From NCBI GenBank assembly GCA_944321985.1, contig CALUNK010000003.1:1-54385 (forward strand): a stretch of DNA of 54,385 nucleotides. The letters are read 5' to 3'. The DNA is from Candidatus Methanomethylophilaceae archaeon. Its GTDB lineage: Archaea > Thermoplasmatota > Thermoplasmata > Methanomassiliicoccales > Methanomethylophilaceae. Below are positions 8,926 to 16,844 of the stretch, one piece after another. The notes beneath the pieces were generated by a model. The model had not been told where the DNA came from and did no database searches. It saw nothing but the letters and a program-made list of their open reading frames with translations. A program made the translations under genes and the position numbers. Position 1 is the stretch's first letter. Each line of letters begins with the position of its first letter.

Positions 8926-10674
8926 TCACATTCCCCAGAACGGGTCATCCTTACGCTTGAGGACGACGGTCTCCTCCATCGCCATCTTCTCGTCATCGTT
9001 GAGCTCCAACCCGAGGAGCTGCTTGTACCCGGACTCGATGAGATCGACGTAGATTATGTCGTCCTCCTCGATCTGCCTTCCGACGGTGACTCCCTCGATG
9101 GCGACGGCGACCTCCTCACCCTGCTTCGCTTCCTTCAGGGCATCCTCGCCGGTGTGGATGCTCTTGATCCTCCCGGCGTCGCGACCGTCGGAACCGAGCA
9201 GGTTCTCGCCCGGCCTTATCCTGCCAGCGAGGACCCTCACACCGACGATCGCGGGTTTGCTGACGCGGAACACGCAGTTGGGGAGGATCTTGAACTTGGC
9301 GGGGAAGGAGAACTCCGACCTCTTGTCCGTGTCGGTCTTCTTCTTGCTGTCCTCGACCCACTCGATGTAGTCGTCGATGAGCTGGTAGACGATCTGGTTC
9401 GTCATGACCTTCATCTCATCGTGGTTGGCGAACTCCGCCTCGGCGTCCTTCGACATGGTGACATTGAATCCGAGGATGACGCAGTTCTTCTTGTCACCGT
9501 AGGCGGCCTCGACGATGTCCCTGCGGGTGATCTCTCCGACCCCGTACTTGCGTATGGGGATGTCGTGCTCCTTCGCCTCGTAGGCGAGGGCCTCCAGGGA
9601 ACCGATGGCATCGGCCTTGATGGTGATGCCCTTCTCCTGGGTCTCGATCTTGATGCTGGTCTCCTCCTGGAGAGCCTTGATGGCGGGGTCGTTGGGACCC
9701 TTCACGACAATGATCGGGGCACCGGCGATGACGCCCTCGCAGTTCTGACAGGAGATCTTGACCCCCGCGGCGGCATGCAGCTCCTTCACGGAGTCGAACC
9801 TGTCCCTCGGGTCGCGTATCTCGTCCAACGGCTTGGGCTTGAGGATGGCCTTGATCTTCGTGATGACCGGTGCGCCACGGGTCCCCATGGCGACCGTGTC
9901 GCCCTTCTTCAGGGTCCCGGAGTACAGGATCATGTCCAGCGTCTTGCCCAGGCCGCGCTCCTCCTTTATCTCCAGGATGGTCCCCTTGCCGGGGCCCTCC
10001 CCCTTCTCCAGCTGGGATTCCAGGAAGCGCTGGGCCAGCCCTATGAGGACCAGGAGCAGATCGGGTATTCCCTCCCCCTCCTTGGCGCTGATGGGGACCA
10101 GGGCGACGGCCTTGGTGAAGTCGTCTATGCGGTCGTACCTGTCCGCGGAAATGCCCTGATCGGCGAGCTGGGCGATGACGGTGTAGAGCTTGTCGTTGAA
10201 TGCGGCCAGGGTGTGTTCCTGCTGGACCTTCTCGGCGAGGATGAACGGCCTGCCCTCCTCGCTGATCCATCCCTGTATGGTGTCGATCTTGTTCAGGGCA
10301 ATGACGAACGGCGTCTTGTACTGCCTCAGGATGCGGATCGACTCGATAGTCTGGGGCATGAGTCCCTCCCTGATGTCGATCACAAGGACGGCGATGTCCG
10401 CCAGGGATCCGCCCCTAGCCCTGAGGGTGGTGAATGAGTGGTGGCCGGGCGTGTCTATGAACAGCAGCCCGGGGACGTCGAACTTCTTGTTCCCGATCAG
10501 CTGCTTGCAGACCTTGTATATGTGCTCTATCGGGACCTCGGTGGCACCGATGTGCTGTGTGATCGCCCCTGCCTCGCGGGCCTGGACGGAAGTGCCTCTG
10601 ATGCGGTCGAGGAGCTTCGTCTTGCCGTGGTCAACATGACCAAGGACACTGACAACCGGTTGTCTAATCGCCAT
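8926..10674 (-). CDS. infB: translation initiation factor aIF5B (IF2 family)
   Basis: A 582-residue GTPase for ribosomal subunit joining and initiator tRNA handling. The P-loop is GHVDHGKTK (residues 12-20), switch 2 is DTPGHHSF and the guanine motif is NKID. Domains II-IV follow with the FRVSKPAIVGVRVLAGRIRPG core of the C-terminal domain. It lacks the long N-terminal extension of eukaryotic eIF5B, as usual in archaea. The ATG at 10674 has GGTGG six bases upstream and gives the standard MAIRQPVVSVLGH start; the ATG at 10695 would add seven residues. A TATA-like TTTATTATT lies near 10698. No intein is present in the P-loop region, where some archaea have one. Confidence 0.97.
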   Translation of the reverse strand: MAIRQPVVSVLGHVDHGKTKLLDRIRGTSVQAREAGAITQHIGATEVPIEHIYKVCKQLIGNKKFDVPGLLFIDTPGHHSFTTLRARGGSLADIAVLVIDIREGLMPQTIESIRILRQYKTPFVIALNKIDTIQGWISEEGRPFILAEKVQQEHTLAAFNDKLYTVIAQLADQGISADRYDRIDDFTKAVALVPISAKEGEGIPDLLLVLIGLAQRFLESQLEKGEGPGKGTILEIKEERGLGKTLDMILYSGTLKKGDTVAMGTRGAPVITKIKAILKPKPLDEIRDPRDRFDSVKELHAAAGVKISCQNCEGVIAGAPIIVVKGPNDPAIKALQEETSIKIETQEKGITIKADAIGSLEALAYEAKEHDIPIRKYGVGEITRRDIVEAAYGDKKNCVILGFNVTMSKDAEAEFANHDEMKVMTNQIVYQLIDDYIEWVEDSKKKTDTDKRSEFSFPAKFKILPNCVFRVSKPAIVGVRVLAGRIRPGENLLGSDGRDAGRIKSIHTGEDALKEAKQGEEVAVAIEGVTVGRQIEEDDIIYVDLIESGYKQLLGLELNDDEKMAMEETVVLKRKDDPFWGM

Positions 10675-10735
10675 GTCCGCCACCTGTTTACACAATAATA
10701 AAGGGGTTTGGGATGAAAATGGTTTAGGTGCCGAA

Positions 10736-11191
10736 TCACTCGTAGATCCACTTGTCGGCGGTCCTGTCGTAGGAGACGAGCTCCTCGGGCTTGAAGAAGA
10801 TGGAGATCTCCCTCTTGGCGGACTCCACCGAGTCGGATCCGTGGATGATGTTCATTCCGGTGACCATGGCGTAGTCGCCGCGGATGGTTCCGGGTGCGGA
10901 CTCAGCGGGGTTGGTCTTGCCCATCATTCCCCTGCAGACGGAGACCGCGTTCTCTCCCTCGAGCACCATGGCCATGACGGGGCCGGAGGTGATGTAGGAG
11001 ATCAGGGAGGGGAAGAAGGGCTTGCCCTTGTGCTCCCCGTAGTGGTTCTCCGCCGTCTCCTTGGAGATGACCATCATCTTCATGGCGACGATCTTGAGTC
11101 CCTTCTTCTCGAAGCGGGAGAGGATCTCGCCGCAGAGTCCACGCTGGACTCCGTCGGGCTTCACCATGAGGTAGGTCTGCTCCATGGCCAT
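10736..11191 (-). CDS. ndk: nucleoside diphosphate kinase
   Basis: A 151-residue enzyme that equalises NTP and dNTP pools through a phosphohistidine. The catalytic His117 is in the signature NIIHGSDS, and the [14 protein letters not shown] block (about residues 93-106) precedes it. The ATG at 11191 has a GGAGG ribosome site seven bases upstream. An alternative GTG at 11197 overlaps that site and is unlikely. The gene follows L24e and S28e in the common archaeal L7Ae-S28e-L24e-NDK-aIF5B order, all on the minus strand with short gaps. Confidence 0.98.
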   Translation of the reverse strand: MAMEQTYLMVKPDGVQRGLCGEILSRFEKKGLKIVAMKMMVISKETAENHYGEHKGKPFFPSLISYITSGPVMAMVLEGENAVSVCRGMMGKTNPAESAPGTIRGDYAMVTGMNIIHGSDSVESAKREISIFFKPEELVSYDRTADKWIYE

Positions 11192-11193
11192 GT

Positions 11194-11418
11194 TCACTCC
11201 TCCTTCTTCTCGGCTGCTTTGAGCCTGGCGGCCTTCTCAATGGCGGCCTTCTCGGTCCACTCGGTGGTCCTCGCGACCCTCTTCAGCTCGATCATGTTCT
11301 TGTAGCACTTGTTGGTGTCAAAGAACAGAATGGTGCCGTCCTTCTTGACGAACATCTTGCCAGTTCCAGGCTCGATGGATGCGCCGCAGAAGGAACATTT
11401 CCTAGTTGTGTCCACCAT
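11194..11418 (-). CDS. rpl24e: 50S ribosomal protein L24e
   Basis: A 74-residue large-subunit ribosomal protein with the zinc-ribbon start [19 protein letters not shown]. Cys8 and Cys11 are present. In the second pair only one Cys remains ([10 protein letters not shown]), whereas most L24e proteins have two Cys there, so zinc binding may be incomplete. The C-terminus is basic and helical ([19 protein letters not shown]). ATG 11418 is preceded by GAGGTGATTGG, a near-perfect ribosome site. The gene lies between S28e (5 nt gap) and NDK. Confidence 0.97.
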   Translation of the reverse strand: MVDTTRKCSFCGASIEPGTGKMFVKKDGTILFFDTNKCYKNMIELKRVARTTEWTEKAAIEKAARLKAAEKKEE

Positions 11419-11423
11419 GCCAA

Positions 11424-11636
11424 TCACCTCATTCCGAGTTTCCTGGCCTCTCTGGATGTCTCCCTCAGCATGAGGATGTCTCCCATCCTGACGGGACCCA
11501 TGATGTTCCTGGTGATGATTCTTCCTTTGTCACGGCCGTCGAGCACACGGACCTTGACCTGGGTGGCCTCTCCGGTCATCCCGGTCCTTCCGATGATCTC
11601 GACAACCTCCGAGGGGATGCTGTCTGTGTCGACCAT
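11424..11636 (-). CDS. rps28e: 30S ribosomal protein S28e
   Basis: A 70-residue OB-fold ribosomal protein of the archaeal/eukaryotic S28e family. The sequence [20 protein letters not shown] and the C-terminal [15 protein letters not shown] are the family signature. It is preceded by GAGGTGAGCTGA before the ATG and lies 10 nt after the L7Ae stop codon. It is cotranscribed with L7Ae, L24e and NDK. Confidence 0.98.
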   Translation of the reverse strand: MVDTDSIPSEVVEIIGRTGMTGEATQVKVRVLDGRDKGRIITRNIMGPVRMGDILMLRETSREARKLGMR

Positions 11637-11646
11637 TCAGCTCACC

Positions 11647-12012
11647 TCAGTTCTTGAGTGCCTGGACTGCCTGGGCGATCTCGTCGCAGATGGCCTTTCC
11701 CTTTCCAACGTCGGTGATGGCGACGGAGGCTGCGGGCTTGTCGAGTCCGATGGCCTTTCCGAGCTCGATCTTGCTGGGAACGTAGACGTAGGGCACGTTC
11801 CTCTCCTCACAGAGAGCGGGCATGTGGGCGAGGATCTCCGGGGGCTCGACGTCGGTTGCCATGATGACGATGGCGGCAGCGCCGCGCTCGACGGTCTTGG
11901 TGACCTCGTTGGTTCCCTTCTTGATCTTTCCACCGTCCCTGGCCATCTCGGCGAGGGAGTAGGCTTTGTCGGAGAGTTCCTTGGGTGTCTCAAACTTCAC
12001 AAATACAGACAT
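11647..12012 (-). CDS. rpl7ae: 50S ribosomal protein L7Ae
   Basis: A 121-residue kink-turn-binding protein that is part of the ribosome and, in archaea, of box C/D and H/ACA RNPs and RNase P. The RNA-binding motif GTNEVTKTVERGAAAIVIMA (about residues 29-48) and the PYVYVPSKIELGKAIG block are intact. The ATG at 12012 has GAGGTAATTGAA before it; the longer frame up to 12144 is excluded because it precedes the usual start and runs through the promoter. A TATA-like TTATAAATA (about 12091-12100, minus strand) would give a 5' leader of about 60 nt. It heads the L7Ae-S28e-L24e-NDK operon. Confidence 0.98.
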   Translation of the reverse strand: MSVFVKFETPKELSDKAYSLAEMARDGGKIKKGTNEVTKTVERGAAAIVIMATDVEPPEILAHMPALCEERNVPYVYVPSKIELGKAIGLDKPAASVAITDVGKGKAICDEIAQAVQALKN

Positions 12013-12140
12013 TTCAATTACCTCTTTCAGACGCACCAACGCGCCTTCATCATTCATCGGCTCTTGGAGAGCGTCCCGCACTAACGGGTGATTGTATTTA
12101 TAATGTCCGAGCGACCCGGATCCCACAACGAACGAATCCG

Positions 12141-13511
12141 TCACTCCACGCGCTTATTCTCGCCAAACGGGTCCTGGATAAAGGCCATCAGCCTCGGGTG
12201 CAGTTGGAACGACTTCACAATCTCCCTGAGATCATGGGACCTGAGATAGAAGCCCACCGTTATAGAGACGCACAGCGAGCCGAACGTGTTGGCGAGCATG
12301 TCCCTCAGGGTGTCGAACGGACTGTACTGCATGTTGGTTCCGAAACCTATGTCCACGATGTACTCGAAGACCTCCCAGTATGCGCTGAAGCCCATCATGA
12401 TGACCGCAACGAATATGGACATCGTCCAACCTGAGAAGTTCACCTTGCCGTTGGAGTAGGCGTGGTAGCACATGAGGGTGTAGTACACGCACATCGACAC
12501 CACCACCGACGAGACTGTGTGGGTGACTGTGTCGTAGTAGACCAGCACATCGTACCTCAGCAACAGCACACCGTATGCGTGCAGGAATATGGCCACCGCT
12601 ATGGCGATGATGAACGTCTTCGGCAACGTTATGATATGAGCGTGCTTGAGCGCGACCGGTACGAGACAGAACAGGCCGCAGAATACGCCCGTGTTGACCT
12701 CGTACGTCATCTTCAACCCCGCGGACACGGACAGGATGCTCATCCCGAGGATCACCACGCAGGCGACGATGCATATGGCATCGTCAAGCCCCCACCCCTT
12801 GTCGGGGACGTGGACGGGCTTGTACTCCTTCGGGGAGCATGAGCGGTCGGGCCTCTGCTTGGGGGTCGCAGGCCTGCGGAGTTCCACGGACTGCGTGAAT
12901 TCGCTCTTGTTGTGATGCTTCACCATCTTGGCCGCAATGATTGCGTATACGGCGGATGCGAACGTCGCGACGAAGGGGGACACGATCAGGAGCCTGTTCG
13001 AATACCTCTCCTCACCGTGCTGGAAGTCCCCGTTGAATACCGGGTAGCCGCCGACGTAGAGGTTGACGAACATGAAGAACAGGTCCAGAACAGACACCGC
13101 CAGGGAAATCATCATGGCGAACAGCACCATCCACCTCTTCGTCAGGGTCATGCCGAAGGACCTGTCCATCAGGACGGCCAGCATGAACCCGGAGGTGAAG
13201 CACTGGAGCGCCTGGAATGCCGCATTTATGTATTCCGAATACGAGACGTCCAGGAGCGTGAAGTCCCCGACCGGGAAGACCAGATGGTCGAACAGGTAGT
13301 AGCCCACGACCAGGGCCGGAGCCACCATCGTCATCCAGACGATCCTCCTGTTGTAGTAGTAGCCCACGTCCTTGTAGTAGGGCAGGATCAGGAGCATGAT
13401 GCTCAGGAGATCGACCACGAACCACATCCAGTCGCCCATGAGCAGAGCTACGACTGCCATTGCCGTGGAGACTGCCAGAGACGTGGCGACTAGAGTCTTG
13501 ATCTGGAACAC
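12141..13511 (-). CDS. multi-pass membrane protein, C-terminal YjdF/DUF2238-like
   Basis: A 456-residue integral membrane protein. The N-terminal half has about six membrane segments and I do not recognise it. A central cytoplasmic loop (about 205-245) is charged and proline-rich. The C-terminal half looks like the DUF2238/YjdF family: YYDTVTHTVSS, AYWEVFEYIVDIG and the D-x-x-x-D-M segment of FDTLRDMLANTFG, whose acidic and His residues are the conserved family positions. The function of that family is unknown. The gene is monocistronic, with a TATA-like CGTTATATCC about 20 nt upstream on the minus strand. Confidence 0.75.
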   Translation of the reverse strand: MFQIKTLVATSLAVSTAMAVVALLMGDWMWFVVDLLSIMLLILPYYKDVGYYYNRRIVWMTMVAPALVVGYYLFDHLVFPVGDFTLLDVSYSEYINAAFQALQCFTSGFMLAVLMDRSFGMTLTKRWMVLFAMMISLAVSVLDLFFMFVNLYVGGYPVFNGDFQHGEERYSNRLLIVSPFVATFASAVYAIIAAKMVKHHNKSEFTQSVELRRPATPKQRPDRSCSPKEYKPVHVPDKGWGLDDAICIVACVVILGMSILSVSAGLKMTYEVNTGVFCGLFCLVPVALKHAHIITLPKTFIIAIAVAIFLHAYGVLLLRYDVLVYYDTVTHTVSSVVVSMCVYYTLMCYHAYSNGKVNFSGWTMSIFVAVIMMGFSAYWEVFEYIVDIGFGTNMQYSPFDTLRDMLANTFGSLCVSITVGFYLRSHDLREIVKSFQLHPRLMAFIQDPFGENKRVE

Positions 13512-13582
13512 GATACAACCAACAGGGAACGGGATATAACGATTTGCTCGGTCCTGGGAATCGAACTGCTGTTCGGAAAGGA

Positions 13583-13606
13583 CCCGCCCCCTGACCCGGG
13601 GGCGGG
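13583..13606 (-). terminator. GC hairpin after ilvE
   Basis: CCCGCCCCC (13583-13591) pairs with GGGGGCGGG (13598-13606) around a six-base loop. On the minus strand it starts 10 nt after the ilvE stop codon and is followed by TCCTTTCC. A perfect nine-pair GC stem at a gene end is most simply a terminator. Confidence 0.55.
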
Positions 13607-13615
13607 ATTGGTGGA

Positions 13616-14545
13616 TCAGTTTACGTAGTCCAGCCAGGCCTCGTACTTGGGGTCCTTGCCGGTGACGATGTCATGGAACTTGGCGTGGATGCTCGTGGCG
13701 ACCTTGCCGACCTTGCCGTCGCCGACCGGCCTGCCGTCCAGGCTGGTGACGGGGGCGATCTCCGCCGCGGTCCCGGTCATCCAGACCTCATCCGAGGACA
13801 TCAGCATGAACCTGGAGACCTCTGTCTCGAGGACATCGTAGCCCATGTCCTTGGCGACCTGGATGATGGAGCGCCTGGTGATTCCGTTGAGGATGCTCTC
13901 GGCGGATGCGGGGGTGACGATCTGGCCCTGCAGGTACATGAAGATGTTCTCCCCCGTGCACTCCGCGACATGCCCGACGGAGTTCAGCATGACGGCCTCG
14001 TTGGCCCCCTGGCTGACTGCCTCCCTCTTGGCGAGCGTGGATGCGACGTATGATCCGTTGACCTTGGCCCCGGCGGGTCCGCAGAGGTTGTCGGGCCTCT
14101 GCCAGGAGGACGTGATCAGCTTGGCCCCGGCGTCGGATCCAGTTCCGAGGTAGTTGCCCATGTGGACGCAGGTGATTGCCATGGACACGGGGACACCGAC
14201 GGGGTTGAGTCCAACCTCCTCTCCGCTGAGGAAGACGCAGGGCTTGACATAATCGACCATCTCGCCGTTGGCGCGGACGACGTCCTTGATGGCGTTGCAG
14301 AGGTCTTCGAACCCGTATGCCTTGCCGTCGAACACCAGGTCGATACCCATCATCTTGCATCCGTCCATCATCCTCTGGACATGGTCCTTGAGCCTGAAGA
14401 TGGCCATTCCCTTGGGGGTGTGGTAGACCCTGATGCCCTCGAAGACACCTGTCCCGTAGTTGAGGGCGTGAGCGAGGACGTGAACCTTCGCATCCTCCCA
14501 ATTGACGAGCTTGCCGTTCAGCCAAATCTTTTCCGTCTTGTCCAT
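13616..14545 (-). CDS. ilvE: branched-chain amino acid aminotransferase
   Basis: A 309-residue class-IV PLP enzyme for the last step of valine, isoleucine and leucine synthesis. The Schiff-base lysine is Lys161 in GAKVNGSYVAS. The ALNYGTGVFEGIR start (about residues 27-39) and the ECTGENIF motif (195-202) that contacts PLP and the substrate are intact. It fits standard bacterial/archaeal IlvE length. The leader has AAGGTGATTTC before the ATG and a TATA box about 70 nt upstream that overlaps an 8-bp inverted repeat. The acetolactate synthase regulatory subunit is encoded about 8 kb away; the catalytic subunit is not in the window. Confidence 0.97.
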   Translation of the reverse strand: MDKTEKIWLNGKLVNWEDAKVHVLAHALNYGTGVFEGIRVYHTPKGMAIFRLKDHVQRMMDGCKMMGIDLVFDGKAYGFEDLCNAIKDVVRANGEMVDYVKPCVFLSGEEVGLNPVGVPVSMAITCVHMGNYLGTGSDAGAKLITSSWQRPDNLCGPAGAKVNGSYVASTLAKREAVSQGANEAVMLNSVGHVAECTGENIFMYLQGQIVTPASAESILNGITRRSIIQVAKDMGYDVLETEVSRFMLMSSDEVWMTGTAAEIAPVTSLDGRPVGDGKVGKVATSIHAKFHDIVTGKDPKYEAWLDYVN

Positions 14546-14616
14546 GAAATCACCTTGGTGGCAATCGGTAAGGAGACGTTAGGTCCCCTGATGAAAGAGT
14601 GCACGATTGTTTCGAT

Positions 14617-14639
14617 ATATACACATTTTTAGTGTATAT
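14617..14639. promoter_or_regulatory. inverted repeat over ilvE promoter
   Basis: ATATACAC (14617-14624) and GTGTATAT (14632-14639) form an 8-bp inverted repeat separated by ATTTTTA. The left arm merges with GTGTATATAT, the likely TATA box for ilvE on the minus strand. This is a candidate repressor site, or simply a symmetric AT-rich promoter. Confidence 0.4.
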
Positions 14640-14640
14640 T

Positions 14641-15681
14641 TCAGTCGTCCATGGTTCTCAGCAGTTCGTCGACCGCATCAGCGAAGGTGAAGTCCCGCGA
14701 AACACGGATGCCCCTGCACCCGAGACGCCTGCCGAACTCCATGTCCTTCTCGTGATCGCCGATCATGAACGATCTCCTGGGATCGATTCCGTGCTTGGCG
14801 ATGGCGGCGAGACCCATGCCGATCTCCGGCTTCCTGCACGAGCAATGGTCCTCCGGGGTATGGGGGCAGAAGAATATGTCGTCTATGTGCCCGCCGCCGG
14901 CCTCCACGCTCCTCCTGAGCTTGTCGTGTATGCGTCCAAGGGTCTCCTCGTCGAAAAAGCCGCGACCTAGCCCAGACTGGTTGGTGATGATTATGACGAG
15001 AAACCCTGCATCGTTCAGGCGCTTGATGGCCGCCGGAACGAAGTCGTACACCTCGAAGAGATCCGGATCGCTGCAGTACGGGATGTCCTTGGCTACGGTG
15101 TCGTCCCTGTCGATGAACACAGCTCGCTGCCCGAACATCTCCCTTTCGACGATGCCGCACATGGTATGGCACGCGCACAGGTAACCCTCCTGTATGCGGG
15201 GGGTTTCCTTGGACGGTATTACCACCGCGACGTCGACGATCTCCCTGAGCTTCCCGCCGTCCCCGGTGAACGACATCGTCACCGCGCCGCGCTCCTTCGC
15301 CGCCTCCATCGCCAGTATGACGTTCTTGGAGTTGCCGGAGGTGGACATGCCGATGACCACGTCGCCCTTCCTGCATATGCCCTCGACCTGCCTCTTGAAC
15401 ACCAGGTCGTAGCTGTAGTCGTTGCCGATCGCGGTGACAGGGGCGATGTTGGAGAGGCACACGCCGGGAAGCGCCGGACGCTCCAGCATGTACCTGCCGG
15501 AGAACTCCGCCGCGATGTGCTGCGCATCCGCGGAGGATCCGCCGTTACCCATGAAGATTGCCTGGTTCCCGTTCCTGAACGCCTCTATGAGGACATCTGC
15601 TGCCCTGCGGATCTGCGAGGGGTCGATATTCGCAATTGTGTCTGCGCTCCTCTGGAGCTCGGCTTTGATGGCATCATTCAT
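14641..15681 (-). CDS. GmhA-GmhB fusion: sedoheptulose-7-P isomerase and heptose bisphosphate phosphatase
   Basis: A 346-residue two-domain protein. The SIS domain (1-185) matches GmhA, with NGGSSADAQH (46-55), Glu59, MSTSGNSKN (112-120) and His172; Glu59 and His172 correspond to the catalytic pair of GmhA. The HAD domain (186-346) matches GmhB, with the DRDDT nucleophile loop (Asp191, Asp193), the GmhB zinc site CPHTPEDHCSC (Cys272, His274, Cys280, Cys282) and GDHEKD (308-313). One chain should thus isomerise sedoheptulose 7-phosphate and remove the 7-phosphate from heptose 1,7-bisphosphate, the first and third steps of heptose activation. The second step, HddA, is encoded directly upstream, overlapping by 8 nt. 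GGAGGT precedes the ATG at 15681. Confidence 0.9.
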   Translation of the reverse strand: MNDAIKAELQRSADTIANIDPSQIRRAADVLIEAFRNGNQAIFMGNGGSSADAQHIAAEFSGRYMLERPALPGVCLSNIAPVTAIGNDYSYDLVFKRQVEGICRKGDVVIGMSTSGNSKNVILAMEAAKERGAVTMSFTGDGGKLREIVDVAVVIPSKETPRIQEGYLCACHTMCGIVEREMFGQRAVFIDRDDTVAKDIPYCSDPDLFEVYDFVPAAIKRLNDAGFLVIIITNQSGLGRGFFDEETLGRIHDKLRRSVEAGGGHIDDIFFCPHTPEDHCSCRKPEIGMGLAAIAKHGIDPRRSFMIGDHEKDMEFGRRLGCRGIRVSRDFTFADAVDELLRTMDD

Positions 15682-16690
15682 TGGGATACCTCCAGGAGAT
15701 GACTCCCTCGGGTTCGAACATATAGTCCACCACCCTGGCGCCCATGTTCTGGAGCACCTTGGCGACGCTGTACTTGCGGTCGTATCTGCATATGAAGTAC
15801 ATGAAACCGCCACCTCCCGCTCCGGAGACCTTCCCGCCGATGGCGCCCTCGTCCATTGCCGCCTGATACAGTGCGTCTATCTGTGGATTGGACACCTTGT
15901 TGGAGAACTGCTTCTTGTACTCCCATGCCTCGTGGAGGAGCTGGCCCGCGTACACGATGTCCCCCTTCTCCAGGGCGATGACCATCGATGTCGCGATCTC
16001 CTTGGTCTTGTCCAGGGCCACCTCGTTCTGGCCCTTGTTGAACTTGTCCACTTGGCTCTCTATGATGGTGGCGGACTCGCGGGGGTTTCCGGTGTAGCAA
16101 AGAAGGGACGAGTACTGCAGCTCGTTGACGGTGTCCTCCGGGATCCTGACCCTGTTGACGTTGACACCGTACTTGTTGAACTTCATGAAGTTGAAACCGC
16201 CGAATACCGCGGCGTACTGGTCCTGCTTCCCGCCCTTGAGGCCTATCTCCTCCCTCTCGAGCTTGTATGCCAGCTGAGCCATCTCCATGCTTGTGAGCTT
16301 GATGCCCTGCCATTCGCAGATGGCCGCGATGATGGACACGATGACCGTGGAGGAACCTCCGAGACCCGAGCCTGGGGGTGCCTCCGACTGGAGGAACATC
16401 CTGAATCCGTCGGTTATCTCGAAGTGGTTCGTGACCGCCTTGATGAGGTCCATGTTCCCGTCGAGTTTGAGAGGGCCGCCGTCGAGAGGGGCCTGGAACT
16501 TCCCGTAATCCGTGGAATGGACGGACATCGAGTGGTCGTCTGTGGGTGTAATCGTACAGTAGGCGTATCTGTTGATGGTCGTGTTGAATACCGCACCGCC
16601 TTTCTTCGATGCGTATGGCTCCACATCCGTACCTCCCCCTGCAAGACCTAGTCTCAGAGGTGCCCTTGCCCTGAAATGAATCCCATCCAT
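15674..16690 (-). CDS. GHMP kinase, HddA-like heptose-7-phosphate kinase (copy 1)
   Basis: A 338-residue GHMP-superfamily kinase. It has the substrate-side motif APLRLGLAGGGTD (10-22), the ATP loop PPGSGLGGSS (105-114) and the C-terminal SGAGGGGFM motif. This pattern is typical of HddA, which phosphorylates D-glycero-D-manno-heptose 7-phosphate at C1. Overlap with the GmhA-GmhB fusion makes that assignment strong. The start is uncertain: ATG 16690 has GGTGTGA just upstream and gives the usual N-terminus. ATG 16756 adds 22 residues and lies about 30 nt after a TATA box (about 16785-16797), which would fit a leaderless mRNA. Other GHMP kinases of similar sequence act on fucose or mannose derivatives. 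Confidence 0.85.
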   Translation of the reverse strand: MDGIHFRARAPLRLGLAGGGTDVEPYASKKGGAVFNTTINRYAYCTITPTDDHSMSVHSTDYGKFQAPLDGGPLKLDGNMDLIKAVTNHFEITDGFRMFLQSEAPPGSGLGGSSTVIVSIIAAICEWQGIKLTSMEMAQLAYKLEREEIGLKGGKQDQYAAVFGGFNFMKFNKYGVNVNRVRIPEDTVNELQYSSLLCYTGNPRESATIIESQVDKFNKGQNEVALDKTKEIATSMVIALEKGDIVYAGQLLHEAWEYKKQFSNKVSNPQIDALYQAAMDEGAIGGKVSGAGGGGFMYFICRYDRKYSVAKVLQNMGARVVDYMFEPEGVISWRYPNE

Positions 16691-16844
16691 TTTCACACCG
16701 ACCGCTTGGTAGCGGATGCCGAAAACTCCTCTCGGAGCCTGCGTTTCAACACGCATCCCTCGACGTAAACACGGCTACGGAGTCGTGATATATATTGGTT
16801 TCAGCCATTTAGACTAGAAAAATGGAATCTGGCACATGTCACAG

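Noticed and set aside
9154-10437. Long open frame of 427 codons on the plus strand
   Set aside because: It lies fully antisense to aIF5B, has a composition rich in Gly, Asp and Leu as expected from the reverse of GC-rich coding DNA, and no protein family is seen. The aIF5B reading is certain.
13545-13580. tRNA-like T-arm (AGTTCGATTCCC on the minus strand)
   Set aside because: There are no matching D-arm, anticodon arm or acceptor stem around it; the region is a promoter and terminator.
14641-15681. GmhA-GmhB fusion as a frameshift or assembly artefact
   Set aside because: The join at about residue 185 is in one continuous frame, with both domains complete and motifs in order. No leftover start or stop signals are seen at the border.
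15681-15813. N-terminal extension of the GmhA-GmhB fusion
   Set aside because: The extra 44 residues are the shifted frame of the HddA gene and have no similarity to GmhA. GGAGGT before the ATG at 15681 settles the start.
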